Positions 19,118 to 28,425 of a DNA stretch of 64,000 bases are shown here, piece by piece. Location of the stretch: the NCBI RefSeq assembly GCF_000413935.1, contig NZ_KE340379.1, forward strand, positions 192,809-256,808, given 5' to 3'. Position 1 is the stretch's first letter. Each line of letters begins with the position of its first letter. Both the position numbers and the translations under genes were made by a program. The notes under the pieces are model-generated. The model was not told where the DNA came from. It searched no databases and worked only from the letters and a program-made list of their open reading frames with translations. Origin of the DNA: Acinetobacter colistiniresistens. GTDB lineage: Bacteria > Pseudomonadota > Gammaproteobacteria > Pseudomonadales > Moraxellaceae.

Positions 19118-20650
19118 ATGGTTGATTTTGCAGAACATCGTAAAGCGTTACTCTGCAATGATGCTCAATCCATTGCTGACTATCAGTCAGCAATGGGCGA
19201 GGCGGTAACTGCCGTTTCAGCATGGTTGCAAAATGATAAAATGTACACGGGTGGCAGCATTAAAGATTTGCGCGAAGCAATTTCTTTTGCTCCTTCAAAA
19301 CAAGGTTTAGGTGTACAGCAATCATTACAACGTATGGTTGAGCTTTTTCTCAACAAAAGCTTAAAAGTACATCACCCACATTCACTTGCACACTTACACT
19401 GCCCAACCATGGTGATGAGCCAGATTGCGGAAGTGTTGATCAATGCAACCAACCAATCGATGGACTCATGGGATCAAAGCCCAGCGGGTTCTTTGATGGA
19501 AGTACAACTCATTGATTGGCTTCGTCAAAAAGTGGGTTATGGTGCAGGTCAAGCAGGTGTGTTCACTTCTGGTGGTACACAGTCAAACTTGATGGGTGTA
19601 TTGCTGGCGCGTGACTGGTGTATCTCGAAAAACTGGAAAGACGAAAATGGCAAGCCATGGTCGGTTCAGCGTGATGGTATCCCAGCAGAAGCGATGAAGA
19701 ACGTCAAAGTCATTTGTTCTGAAAATGCACATTTCTCTGTGCAAAAGAACATGGCGATGATGGGTATGGGCTTCCAGTCAGTAGTGACTGTTCCTGTGAA
19801 TGAAAATGCACAGATGGATGTTGATGCACTGGAAAAAACCATGGCGCATCTTCAGTCTGAAGGCAAAATTGTGGCGTGTGTTGTTGCAACCGCGGGTACG
19901 ACAGATGCTGGTGCGATTGATCCACTCAAGAAAATCCGTGAAATTACTACGAAGTATGGTTCATGGATGCATATTGATGCAGCTTGGGGCGGTGCACTGA
20001 TTCTTTCAAATGACCATCGTGCAATGCTGGATGGTATTGAATTATCAGACTCAATCACGCTTGATTTCCATAAGCATTATTTCCAAAGCATTAGCTGTGG
20101 TGCTTTCTTGTTGAAAGACGAAGCAAACTATCGCTTTATGCATTATGAAGCAGAATATTTAAACTCTGCTTATGATGAAGAACACGGTGTACCTAACCTT
20201 GTCTCTAAATCATTACAAACGACACGTCGTTTTGATGCATTGAAATTATGGATGACAGTTGAAGCATTAGGCGAAGAGCTTTATGGTTCGATGATTGACC
20301 ATGGTGTGAAATTAACACGTGAAGTTGCGGATTATATTAAAGCAACAGCAGGTCTGGAATTGTTGGTTGAACCACAATTTGCATCAGTTCTGTTCCGTGT
20401 GGTACCAGAAGCTTATCCTGCTGAGTTCATCGATAGCCTGAACCAAAACGTTGCAGATGAACTGTTTGCACGCGGTGAAGCGAATATTGGTGTGACTAAA
20501 GTGGGTAATGTTCAATCATTGAAAATGACCACTTTAAGCCCAGTTGCAACGCTTGAAAACGTTCAAAACTTGCTTGCACTTGTGCTTGCAGAAGCTGATC
20601 GTATTAAAGATGCAATTGCTGCAGGAACTTATGTTCCAGCGATTGATTAA
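19118..20650 (+). CDS. ddc: L-2,4-diaminobutyrate decarboxylase
   Basis: Ddc is a group II PLP decarboxylase that converts diaminobutyrate to 1,3-diaminopropane, the main polyamine of Acinetobacter. The 510-residue protein has [11 protein letters not shown] substrate-region residues, [27 protein letters not shown] (PLP Asp and stacking region) and DFHKHYFQ with catalytic Lys319. The gap after dat is three bases, so translation is probably coupled. A strong terminator follows. In several bacteria 1,3-diaminopropane feeds motility signalling or hydroxamate siderophores; nothing adjacent points to either. Confidence 0.95.
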   Translation: MVDFAEHRKALLCNDAQSIADYQSAMGEAVTAVSAWLQNDKMYTGGSIKDLREAISFAPSKQGLGVQQSLQRMVELFLNKSLKVHHPHSLAHLHCPTMVMSQIAEVLINATNQSMDSWDQSPAGSLMEVQLIDWLRQKVGYGAGQAGVFTSGGTQSNLMGVLLARDWCISKNWKDENGKPWSVQRDGIPAEAMKNVKVICSENAHFSVQKNMAMMGMGFQSVVTVPVNENAQMDVDALEKTMAHLQSEGKIVACVVATAGTTDAGAIDPLKKIREITTKYGSWMHIDAAWGGALILSNDHRAMLDGIELSDSITLDFHKHYFQSISCGAFLLKDEANYRFMHYEAEYLNSAYDEEHGVPNLVSKSLQTTRRFDALKLWMTVEALGEELYGSMIDHGVKLTREVADYIKATAGLELLVEPQFASVLFRVVPEAYPAEFIDSLNQNVADELFARGEANIGVTKVGNVQSLKMTTLSPVATLENVQNLLALVLAEADRIKDAIAAGTYVPAID

Positions 20651-20677
20651 TTTCAATCTGGCAGACGCATCAAACTA

Positions 20678-20708
20678 AAAAAAGAGGTCTTGAATAGACC
20701 TCTTTTTT
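20678..20708. terminator. Terminator between ddc and Rieske oxygenase genes
   Basis: A 13-bp perfect stem (AAAAAAGAGGTCT/AGACCTCTTTTTT) with loop TGAAT, between convergent genes. Confidence 0.9.
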
Positions 20709-20739
20709 ATTGCGTATTAAAATTAAATTTAAGCATAGA

Positions 20740-21795
20740 CTAGGCCGCAAAAATTGGATTGAATCCCATTTTTCTTAGCAGTCGACGATACATACTTGAG
20801 CTACGGTCAGCGGGGAAGTGAGCTTCCATCGATAAATCCAGGGGGAGATATTCAGGTTTCTGGGTTTCAACAATCAGTCGATCTTCTTCAAAAATCTGTA
20901 AATTGAATGCATAGGCATCCTCAACAGGTAAATCTTTATCATAATTACGGCAGATGGGTGCAAACAGGCGAGTTTGTCGCGCACTTACGGGAGAAGCGGC
21001 ATTCATGATGACCTGTTTAGTTTGATTTGGGAAATGGATGGTCAGTGTTGCCGTAAAAGGCAGGCTGATTTCAAAATGTCTGAGCCAGTTAAAATTGTCT
21101 TGCCCGCGTTGCGCTGTCCCGATCGGATAGCGACCGACACTGCTGATATAATCCGCACTGAATCCATAACTGGTTTCAGTGGTGCGATAGTCTGGCACTT
21201 CAACATCGTCAGGGTCGCCAAAAGTATCAGGATGTACCCAAGCAAAATGGGCGACATCAATAAACCCTTCTAACTGACGACCCGCAAAGCAATTTAAATC
21301 GACAAATGGACATACCAGTTGTTGGTAGTCTGAATCTTCCCAGTAGGGCATGTTGGGGATAACCGCTTCCTCGTCAGGGCGAGCGGCTAAGCAACACCAG
21401 ATCAGTCCATACCTTTCAGTGGCGGCATAGGTAGTGAGATGAAAGCGCTCAGAGATTTTATGCTGTGGATGGGCTGGAATGCGGTTGCATTTTCCTTCAT
21501 GCCCAAAGCGTAATCCGTGATAGCGACACACGATGCCCTGACCGTCGTTATGGCCTAAGCTGAGGGGCACACCGCGATGCGGACAAATATCTTTTGCAAC
21601 AATTAGTTCATCTGCCATTTTGTAAATCACCAATGGCATATCCAGCAACATGGCTGCTGTCGGCTGTTCCGAAATATCACGGGCAAGCGCGATGGGGTAC
21701 CAGTGTTGAATAAGGAGATGCCAATCATGCGCTGAAAACGTCATATGTACGGGCAAATCTATAGGATTAAAGCTTGTGATCACTTTGCTGTTCAT
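20740..21795 (-). CDS. Rieske ring-hydroxylating/demethylating oxygenase, terminal component
   Basis: A 351-residue terminal oxygenase with an N-terminal Rieske 2Fe-2S site, CPHRG (Cys71, His73) and CRYHG (Cys90, His93), and a catalytic non-haem iron site in EGFIDVAHFAWVHPDTFG (two His after the Asp). Overall it resembles vanillate O-demethylase/PobA-type monocomponent oxygenases. I start at the ATG at 21795, since the 21 residues available upstream do not look conserved. No reductase gene is adjacent, so the electron donor must be elsewhere. The substrate is unknown; aromatic ethers or acids are likely. Confidence 0.87.
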   Translation of the reverse strand: MNSKVITSFNPIDLPVHMTFSAHDWHLLIQHWYPIALARDISEQPTAAMLLDMPLVIYKMADELIVAKDICPHRGVPLSLGHNDGQGIVCRYHGLRFGHEGKCNRIPAHPQHKISERFHLTTYAATERYGLIWCCLAARPDEEAVIPNMPYWEDSDYQQLVCPFVDLNCFAGRQLEGFIDVAHFAWVHPDTFGDPDDVEVPDYRTTETSYGFSADYISSVGRYPIGTAQRGQDNFNWLRHFEISLPFTATLTIHFPNQTKQVIMNAASPVSARQTRLFAPICRNYDKDLPVEDAYAFNLQIFEEDRLIVETQKPEYLPLDLSMEAHFPADRSSSMYRRLLRKMGFNPIFAA

Positions 21796-22021
21796 CTTCT
21801 TATCTTCTGGCTTATTTGTATTGAATATAACGAAGCCAGCTGTTCTAAGAAATTTCAATTAATTGAATGAAGTGTTGCTGCTTTTAGAACACTGGATCTG
21901 GACTGAAATTTTTGATGCGATGCCAAAGCTAAGATGACATTACAGAAAGAGGTGCATTCGGCTTGCTGTCCAGAGCCTATTGGATGTTTTTATAATGACA
22001 AGGTAGAAAATTGTCGCTGTT

Positions 22022-22085
22022 ATGCACAAACTGTGCATTTTTAATCTCAATCAGAAATAATTATGCATAAACTGTGGTGCACAAA
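22022..22085. promoter_or_regulatory. Operator candidates upstream of aldehyde dehydrogenase gene
   Basis: A perfect 17-bp dyad ATGCACA-AAC-TGTGCAT lies at 22022-22038. A second, imperfect version (ATGCATA-AAC-TGTGGTG, followed by CACA) begins at 22063, 41 bp or about four helical turns further on. Both precede the aldehyde dehydrogenase gene. Spaced sites on one helix face fit an Lrp/AsnC protein, and one is encoded just beyond that gene. A related TTATGCAC occurs at about 24248, before the decarboxylase. Confidence 0.55.
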
Positions 22086-22211
22086 TTCCATATTGTAGTG
22101 ATAGATGCTCAATATTTTGATGGATAGATGTCATCCATTTTGTACTTGCAACCTGTAGCGTAGGTTAGATAAGGCAAAAATCATGATTACAATGAACAGA
22201 AGGAACAAGGC

Positions 22212-23642
22212 ATGCAACAATTGAATATGCAAAACCAATTTAAACTCATTATTAACGGTCAATCTTGTCTGGGTGAAGCAGGCGAACTTGAGATTATCAA
22301 TCCTGCGACAGGTGCAGTTGCAGCGCAATGTGCACAGGCTTCGATTGCGCAAGTGAATCAGAGCGTCGATGCAGCAAAGCAAGCATTTAAATCTTGGCAA
22401 CACAGTTCCCATCAGGAACGCAAAACCATACTGAATAAGATTGCGGACGGGATTGAGCAACATGCCGAAACCTTGGCAGAGTTGATTGTACTTGAGCAAG
22501 GCAAACCCTTGGCATTGGCACAAATGGAAGTGCAGGGTGCGATTGGCTGGACACGTTATAGCGCAAGTTTAGAATTGCCAGTTGATATTATTGAAGACAG
22601 TGAACAGAAACGAATTGAACGTCATTATCAGCCCTTAGGTGTGGTGGCTTCAATCACGCCGTGGAACTGGCCGCTGATGATTGCGGTATGGCATATTATG
22701 CCTGCTTTGCGTGCGGGTAATGTGGTGATTAATAAGCCCTCTGAATTTACCCCTTTAGCGACTTTGAAACTGTGTGAAATCATCCAGCAAGAAGTGCCCG
22801 CGGGCGTGATTTCAATCGTGGTAGGTAAAGGTGATATTGGTGAGGCTTTGTCTAGCCATCCTGATGTCCAGAAAGTTGTTTTTACAGGTTCGACCAAGAC
22901 GGGTCAGCACATTATGTCTGGAGCCGTAAAAACCTTAAAGCACCTGACTTTAGAACTGGGTGGCAACGATGCAGGAATTGTTTTACCTGATGCCGATCTT
23001 GACCAAATTGCCAATCGAATTTTTAACGTGGCATTTTTAAATGCTGGGCAGACTTGCGCAGCCTTAAAACGTTTATATGTACATGAAAGCCAATATGAGG
23101 CTTTGGCACAAAAACTGGCAGATATTGCCAATGCCCAGAATGTCGGCGATGGCATGGTGTCAGAGACCACTTTTGGTCCTGTGCAAAATCAGCTGCAATA
23201 TCAAAAAGTAAAAGCCTTGATTGCAGATGCAATTGCACAAGGAGCAAAGGCATGGTCAGGACAAAAGGCGGTGCCTGAGCAGGGCTATTTTATCGCACCA
23301 ACGATTTTAAAGGGGCTGGATGAAAGTTGCCGCGTGGTGCAGGAAGAGCAGTTTGGGCCGGTGTTACCAATTCTGAAATATCGTGAGATTGATGACGCGA
23401 TTGCGCGCGCCAATGCCAGTGAATTCGGGTTGGGCGGTTCAATTTGGTCTTCTAATCTAGATGCTGCACAGTTTTATGCTTCACAATTACAGTGTGGTAC
23501 AGTTTGGGTGAATACCCATGCAGAAATTGTTCCCCATGCACCATTTGGAGGCTGGAAAATGTCAGGCGTTGGTGCTGAGTTTGGCCTTGAAGGCTTGTTG
23601 GAGAATACTGTTGGGCAAACACGACACATCAATAAACTTTAA
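22212..23642 (+). CDS. NAD(P)-dependent aldehyde dehydrogenase
   Basis: A 476-residue ALDH that oxidises an aldehyde to the acid. It has ITPWNWPLMIAVWHIMPALRAGN and NKPSEFTP (coenzyme fold), FTGSTKTGQ, LELGGNDAG with general base Glu248, and AGQTCAALKR with catalytic Cys282. The C-terminal PFGGWKMSGVG is typical. Its neighbours are a 2-oxoacid decarboxylase and an aromatic amino acid permease, so the likely substrate is phenylacetaldehyde or indoleacetaldehyde; this is inferred from context. A ribosome site AGAAGGAA precedes the ATG. Dyads upstream suggest Lrp-type control. Confidence 0.9.
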   Translation: MQQLNMQNQFKLIINGQSCLGEAGELEIINPATGAVAAQCAQASIAQVNQSVDAAKQAFKSWQHSSHQERKTILNKIADGIEQHAETLAELIVLEQGKPLALAQMEVQGAIGWTRYSASLELPVDIIEDSEQKRIERHYQPLGVVASITPWNWPLMIAVWHIMPALRAGNVVINKPSEFTPLATLKLCEIIQQEVPAGVISIVVGKGDIGEALSSHPDVQKVVFTGSTKTGQHIMSGAVKTLKHLTLELGGNDAGIVLPDADLDQIANRIFNVAFLNAGQTCAALKRLYVHESQYEALAQKLADIANAQNVGDGMVSETTFGPVQNQLQYQKVKALIADAIAQGAKAWSGQKAVPEQGYFIAPTILKGLDESCRVVQEEQFGPVLPILKYREIDDAIARANASEFGLGGSIWSSNLDAAQFYASQLQCGTVWVNTHAEIVPHAPFGGWKMSGVGAEFGLEGLLENTVGQTRHINKL

Positions 23643-23656
23643 TTGAGCTTATTTTT

Positions 23657-23685
23657 AAGGCGGATTTGATATCCGCCTTTTTTAT
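23657..23685. terminator. Terminator between aldehyde dehydrogenase and Lrp/AsnC genes
   Basis: A 9-bp stem AAGGCGGAT/ATCCGCCTT with a 5-base loop and T run, between convergent genes. Confidence 0.9.
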
Positions 23686-23703
23686 TTTGCTCAATTACTT
23701 GGT

Positions 23704-24189
23704 TTAAGTGGCCGGATGATGGCTATGATTTTTGGATTTGCTGAGGAAGTGATTCTGTTCTTTGATTTTTTTTAACACAATGTAAGATTTTATATGCCCG
23801 ATAAAGCCATAAGACAATAACCGTTCCGTGACGAATTGAGACAGTTGTTCCAGATTTTCTGCGACGACTTTTAAGATAAAATCGGCATCGCCACTGATTG
23901 AAAAAGCATCTTGGATATGGTCTTCTGCTTCAATTAAATCCTGAAAAGCTTGTTGTGATTTTGCTTCGTGGATCCTTAAGTTAATATGAATCATAGCCGT
24001 CACCTCAAAGCCTAAGGCTTGTTGATGAATGCGCGCTGCATAGCCCAAAATCACGCCTTTTTGTTCAAGCAGTTGTCTTCTTCTAGAGCATTGTGAAGCT
24101 GATAAACCGATTAAATCTCCAACTTCCTGATTGGTGAGCCGCCCATTCTTTTGTAGGGCCTGAATGATTTGCCAGTCGAACTTATCCAT
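23704..24189 (-). CDS. Lrp/AsnC family transcriptional regulator
   Basis: A 161-residue regulator. The N-terminal winged helix reads DKFDWQIIQALQKNGRLTNQ, then VGDLIGLSASQCSRRRQLLEQKGV (recognition helix). The C-terminal RAM effector domain includes SGDADFILKVVAENLEQL. The start is the ATG at 24189, with AAAGGA correctly placed; the longer frame from 24216 is unlikely. The gene is divergent from the 2-oxoacid decarboxylase and next to the aldehyde dehydrogenase, so it probably senses an aromatic amino acid and controls both transcripts. The ligand is inferred only. Confidence 0.9.
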   Translation of the reverse strand: MDKFDWQIIQALQKNGRLTNQEVGDLIGLSASQCSRRRQLLEQKGVILGYAARIHQQALGFEVTAMIHINLRIHEAKSQQAFQDLIEAEDHIQDAFSISGDADFILKVVAENLEQLSQFVTERLLSYGFIGHIKSYIVLKKIKEQNHFLSKSKNHSHHPAT

Positions 24190-24324
24190 TGCATAAAATC
24201 CTTTTATGATACACAAATATTGTATTTTTATTAAAATGCGTTTTTATTATGCACGAAATTTAACAGGTAGATGAAATATTATTTTTCTATGGAATAAAAA
24301 ATTGACTTGAAAGGATGTAGAGCA

Positions 24325-26046
24325 ATGTTCATAGAAATCGGTGATTTTTTAAATCTTCGTCTCAAACAAATGGGTATCCAGCATCTGTTTGGTGTACCTG
24401 GTGATTTTAACCTTTCTTATCTCGAACAAGTTGAGGCCGATGCCCAACTTGAATTTATCGGTAATTGTAATGAATTAAATGCGGCTTATGCCGCTGACGG
24501 TTATGCACGGATCAATGGTTTTGCTGCTTTAACCACGACCTATGGGGTCGGTGATTTAAGTGCGATGAATGGTATTGCAGGCGCTTATGCTGAGAATGTG
24601 CCTGTGGTACATATTTCAGGGACTCCACCTCTGCATGTCGTTCAAAAGGGGACCTTAGTCCATCACACACTGATCGATGGTAACTATGACAACATCATGA
24701 ACTGCATGAAAGAGTTTACCGTTGCCCAGACGCGCCTGACACCAGCCAATGCTGTCTCTGAAATTGATCGGGTGTTACGTCAATGTTTTCTTGAACGTCG
24801 ACCTGTACATATCCAGTTAGCATCAGATATTACGCACGTCAAAATTGAGCTTACAGAACGTTCACTCGATTTATCTTATCCGACAGTTGAGCCAGAGTTG
24901 TTGCACAGTGCAGTGAGCAAACTGTGTGAGCTGATTGCACAAGCCAAACGTCCAGCACTACTGATTGATAATGAAGCTTCGGTTTTTGGGGTGACTTCGT
25001 TACTTAGTGATTTATCACAAAAATGTGCGATCCCTTTTGCCAGTATGCTGACCGCTAAGAATATTATGGATGAAGGTTCACCGCGTTATGTAGGAACTTA
25101 TGTCGGTGGGGCAAGTCAGCCGCATGTGCGTCATACCATCGAGCAATCCGACTGTCTGATTGGTGTCGGTGTTCGTTTTAGCGATGTCGGAACAGGGGTA
25201 TTCACCCATCAAATCGCCACTGAAAACTATATTGAAATCAAACCTTATGGATTGACGATTTTTGGACAGGATTTCCCCGGCATTGAAATCGGACAACTTC
25301 TGGTTGAGCTGAATAAAAAAGTTGCTCCACGGAAGTTAGCTCAGCCGATGTTGGAGAAACAAGTGCAACAGATCCCTGATGTGTCAGAACAGCAAAAACT
25401 CAGTCAAGACATCCTTTGGCACTATGTTGAACGTTTTCTAAAAGAAGATGATGTGATTATTGGTGAGGTGGGGACATCTAACTCTGCCTTGTCGGGGCTA
25501 AAGTTACCTGCAACGGCAAAATATATTGCTCAACCACTTTGGGGCTCTATCGGTTATACCTTACCTGCTTTATTAGGCAGTTTGTTGGCCGCACCTGAAC
25601 GCCGTCAAATTCTATTTATGGGGGATGGCTCATTTCAGCTCACTGTGCAGGAGCTTTCGACCATTATTCGTCATGGATTGAAGCCGATTATCTTCTTACT
25701 CAATAATGGTGGCTATACCATTGAGCGTTTAATCATGGGGGAAAATGCGGCTTATAACGATATCCAAGACTGGAATTATACTGAGATTCCTCGGGTATTT
25801 AACGGCAGTCAAGACTATAAAAGTTGTGTCGTAGAAACCGTAGGGCAGTTAAAGCAGGTCTTGGACAATATGCATCAGTTCGACGGAATGAGCTTTATTG
25901 AACTCAAACTACCTGCCATGGATGCCCCATCCAGCTTGAAAAAATTTGCGTCGGTGATTGCCCGTTTTGATTATGGTGATCGTGGTTATGAAATATTAAA
26001 GCAACGCGCCCAAGCATTGCCGTGTAAAAAAGCGATTTCCTTCTGA
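24325..26046 (+). CDS. Thiamine-diphosphate 2-oxoacid decarboxylase (indolepyruvate/phenylpyruvate type)
   Basis: A 573-residue ThDP enzyme of the pyruvate decarboxylase/IpdC family. It has the N-terminal FGVPGDFNLSYLE with CNELNAAYAADGYAR (conserved Glu activating ThDP), LVHHTLIDG (active-site His pair), and the ThDP/Mg motif GDGSFQLTVQELS ending in NNGGYTIE. The start is the ATG at 24325 after AAAGGATG; a TTG at 24307 would include the ribosome site itself. Downstream lies an aromatic amino acid permease, and upstream an Lrp regulator and aldehyde dehydrogenase. This suggests phenylpyruvate or indolepyruvate as substrate. If indolepyruvate, the pathway would yield indole-3-acetate. Confidence 0.9.
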   Translation: MFIEIGDFLNLRLKQMGIQHLFGVPGDFNLSYLEQVEADAQLEFIGNCNELNAAYAADGYARINGFAALTTTYGVGDLSAMNGIAGAYAENVPVVHISGTPPLHVVQKGTLVHHTLIDGNYDNIMNCMKEFTVAQTRLTPANAVSEIDRVLRQCFLERRPVHIQLASDITHVKIELTERSLDLSYPTVEPELLHSAVSKLCELIAQAKRPALLIDNEASVFGVTSLLSDLSQKCAIPFASMLTAKNIMDEGSPRYVGTYVGGASQPHVRHTIEQSDCLIGVGVRFSDVGTGVFTHQIATENYIEIKPYGLTIFGQDFPGIEIGQLLVELNKKVAPRKLAQPMLEKQVQQIPDVSEQQKLSQDILWHYVERFLKEDDVIIGEVGTSNSALSGLKLPATAKYIAQPLWGSIGYTLPALLGSLLAAPERRQILFMGDGSFQLTVQELSTIIRHGLKPIIFLLNNGGYTIERLIMGENAAYNDIQDWNYTEIPRVFNGSQDYKSCVVETVGQLKQVLDNMHQFDGMSFIELKLPAMDAPSSLKKFASVIARFDYGDRGYEILKQRAQALPCKKAISF

Positions 26047-26184
26047 TCTGAAGGAAAGTGAAAAATCTTCAAATTTATAAATTCATAAGAGAGCGCATCT
26101 GATTCGAAGTTCGATGTTGAGCTTCGGATTCAGCGCTGCATAAAAAGGTGTACAGGATGTGACACACACATTGGAGATAAATTG

Positions 26185-27567
26185 ATGGATGCAAATCATA
26201 CACATGAGTTAAAACAAGGACTGTCCAATCGGCATATTCAACTGATTGCGCTCGGCGGTGCGATTGGGACGGGGCTGTTCCTAGGTCTTTCCCAAACCAT
26301 CAAACTGGCAGGACCGTCTATTTTATTAGGGTATGCGATTGCAGGCGTGATTGCATTTTTAATTATGCGCCATTTAGGCGAAATGGTGGTCGAAGAACCT
26401 GTCAGTGGTTCCTTTAGTTATTTTGCCAACAAGTACTGGGGCAGAATGGCTGGTTTTATGTCAGGCTGGAATTATTGGGTGCTATATGTGTTGGTCAGTA
26501 TGGCTGAACTGAGTGCCATCGGTACTTTTATTCAGTTTTGGTGGCCAGAGGTACCCACATGGCTAACGGCCTTGATTTTCTTTATCTTGATTAACGGAAT
26601 TAATCTGGTCAATGTCAGATTTTTTGGTGAGTCTGAGTTTCTGTTTTCCTGTATCAAGATTGTTGCGATTTTAAGTATGATTGGCTTTGGTGCTTATCTA
26701 TTGCTTTCCGGCTCGGCAGGCCCGCAGGCAGGTATTGCCAATTTGTGGCAGCACGGTGGCTTTTTCCCACATGGTACGCATGGCTTTATTATGGCACTGG
26801 CGGTGATCATGTTTGCTTTTGGTGGGCTTGAACTGATTGGGATTGCAGCGGCAGAAACCAAAAAACCTGAAACCACCATTCCGAAAGCAGTCAATCAGAT
26901 CGTGTACCGCATTTTGATCTTTTATATCGGTGCAATCGGGATTCTCCTATGCCTTTATCCGTGGAATATGGTGGCGGAAGGGGGTAGCCCATTTGTGTTG
27001 ATCTTCCAGTCGCTGAACAGCAATGGTGTTGCCAATGTGCTGAATTTTGTGGTGCTGATTGCGGCAGTGTCTGTGTATAACAGCTGTATTTATTGTAATA
27101 GCCGTATGCTGCTTGGTTTGGCTGAGCAGGGTAATGCGCCTGCCATACTGAAAAAAGTCAATGCGCGTGGTATTCCTGTACCCGCGGCCCTTGTTTCTGC
27201 TTCGATTACGGCAGTCTGTGTGGTCGTGAACTATCTCATTCCGGGCGAAGCATTCCAGTTGTTTATGATGTTGGTGGTTGCGGCATTGGTGATTAACTGG
27301 TTGATGATTTCTGTCACGCATTTAAAATTTAGCAAGGCCATGCGACTCAAGCAGCATCAGACCAAGTTTAAAAGCATCTTGAGTCCATGGAGTAATTATC
27401 TCACCATTGGCTTTGTCTGTTTCATTCTGATTATTATGGCTATGACACCTGATATGCGTTTGGCTGTGATTCTTGGTCCGATCTGGCTCGCGATTCTGGC
27501 AGCGATGTATTTCTTTAAATACCGTAAAAAAATAGTCGTTTTACCTGAAGTGCAATCCAATTTATAA
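26185..27567 (+). CDS. Amino acid permease, aromatic (AroP/PheP-like)
   Basis: A 460-residue APC-superfamily transporter with 12 predicted membrane helices. The N-terminus LSNRHIQLIALGGAIGTGLF is the family hallmark, followed by GEMVVEEPVSGSFSYFANKYWG and FAFGGLELIGIAAAET in the middle. These motifs match the AroP/PheP/GabP subfamily. The start is the ATG at 26185, with GGAG eight bases upstream. It is about 138 bp after the 2-oxoacid decarboxylase, with no clear terminator between, so it likely supplies the aromatic amino acid degraded by that enzyme set. Confidence 0.88.
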   Translation: MDANHTHELKQGLSNRHIQLIALGGAIGTGLFLGLSQTIKLAGPSILLGYAIAGVIAFLIMRHLGEMVVEEPVSGSFSYFANKYWGRMAGFMSGWNYWVLYVLVSMAELSAIGTFIQFWWPEVPTWLTALIFFILINGINLVNVRFFGESEFLFSCIKIVAILSMIGFGAYLLLSGSAGPQAGIANLWQHGGFFPHGTHGFIMALAVIMFAFGGLELIGIAAAETKKPETTIPKAVNQIVYRILIFYIGAIGILLCLYPWNMVAEGGSPFVLIFQSLNSNGVANVLNFVVLIAAVSVYNSCIYCNSRMLLGLAEQGNAPAILKKVNARGIPVPAALVSASITAVCVVVNYLIPGEAFQLFMMLVVAALVINWLMISVTHLKFSKAMRLKQHQTKFKSILSPWSNYLTIGFVCFILIIMAMTPDMRLAVILGPIWLAILAAMYFFKYRKKIVVLPEVQSNL

Positions 27568-27572
27568 ATCAT

Positions 27573-27600
27573 AAAAGGCACAGTTATGTGCCTTTTGATT
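27573..27600. terminator. Bidirectional terminator after permease
   Basis: A 10-bp perfect stem AAAAGGCACA/TGTGCCTTTT with loop GTTA. Confidence 0.85.
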
Positions 27601-27618
27601 TTTAGATCCTGTACGGAC

Positions 27619-28068
27619 TTAGAAGGGGGGAAACTTGTCCTGAACTAGATTGAGTTGAATCCCATGTTCTAAATAGGCTTTCAAGCTATCTACGACAGTA
27701 GTGAAGCCACCAGTATTATCAATAATAAAGGCAATCAGCTCATCACCTTGTAAGGGGATATTATAATTTTGAATCCGTAGATAGGTTTGATCGTCATTGA
27801 TCGCTTCAAAGATAAAATCAACCGTACTGCTCGGTTCACCCCACTGAATCTGAATCAATTCATTGCTAATGATTTTTGTCACCTTTACGTTTGTCGAAAC
27901 TTGATATTTTTCCCATGTCCATTCAACAGTTTTTCCTTGTTCCAATTTCCCTGTCGATGCACTGAACCAAAATTTTGACGTGATTTCAGGGTCAATAAAG
28001 GCTGCAAAAACTTGAGTAGCAGGTTTACGAATCAGCATTTGTGTTTCAATTGTGACAGGATTTAGCAT
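27619..28068 (-). CDS. SRPBCC/AHSA1-like domain protein
   Basis: A 149-residue protein of the START/AHSA1 (SRPBCC) superfamily. The opening MLIRKPATQVFAAFIDPEITSKFWFSAS-type segment and KLEQGKTVEWTWEKY are typical of the first helix and strands, and the C-terminal GGFTTVVDSLKAYLEHG is the long closing helix. Such proteins bind hydrophobic ligands; the specific role is unknown. It stands alone, convergent with the permease gene and divergent from pstS. Confidence 0.82.
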   Translation of the reverse strand: MLNPVTIETQMLIRKPATQVFAAFIDPEITSKFWFSASTGKLEQGKTVEWTWEKYQVSTNVKVTKIISNELIQIQWGEPSSTVDFIFEAINDDQTYLRIQNYNIPLQGDELIAFIIDNTGGFTTVVDSLKAYLEHGIQLNLVQDKFPPF

Positions 28069-28310
28069 TGTATCTGTCCTTTTTTATAGAGAATTGTCAT
28101 AAAACATATATAAACTAGTCAAATGAATTAAGGTGCTTTTTGTTAATAAAGATACGTGTTGAGTTTTATATTTATCAATAAAATCAATTGTTAATCATCT
28201 ATTTTTAATAACGCTAAAAACATCTTTACTGTAAAAGTAGCGTAAAAAGCGAGCATTTATGACAAATAACTTGCCAGAAGCTAATTGTGAAAAATGGCTA
28301 TCACAAAAGC

Positions 28311-28337
28311 GTCATAAAGTTGTCACTTAATTGTCAT
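28311..28337 (+). promoter_or_regulatory. Pho box upstream of pstS
   Basis: Three direct GTCA repeats start at 28311, 28322 and 28333, exactly 11 bp apart: GTCATAA, GTCACTT and GTCATAT, separated by AT-rich bases. This is the phased 7+4 arrangement bound by PhoB. It lies about 90 bp before the pstS ATG, so induction by phosphate starvation is expected. Confidence 0.85.
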
Positions 28338-28425
28338 ATTATCTGCTCAAAATGCAGTTAACCAAAGTACAACACTTAACTTAAAAAGAGTTGTAAACCA
28401 AATTGCATAAATGAGAGAAAATAGA

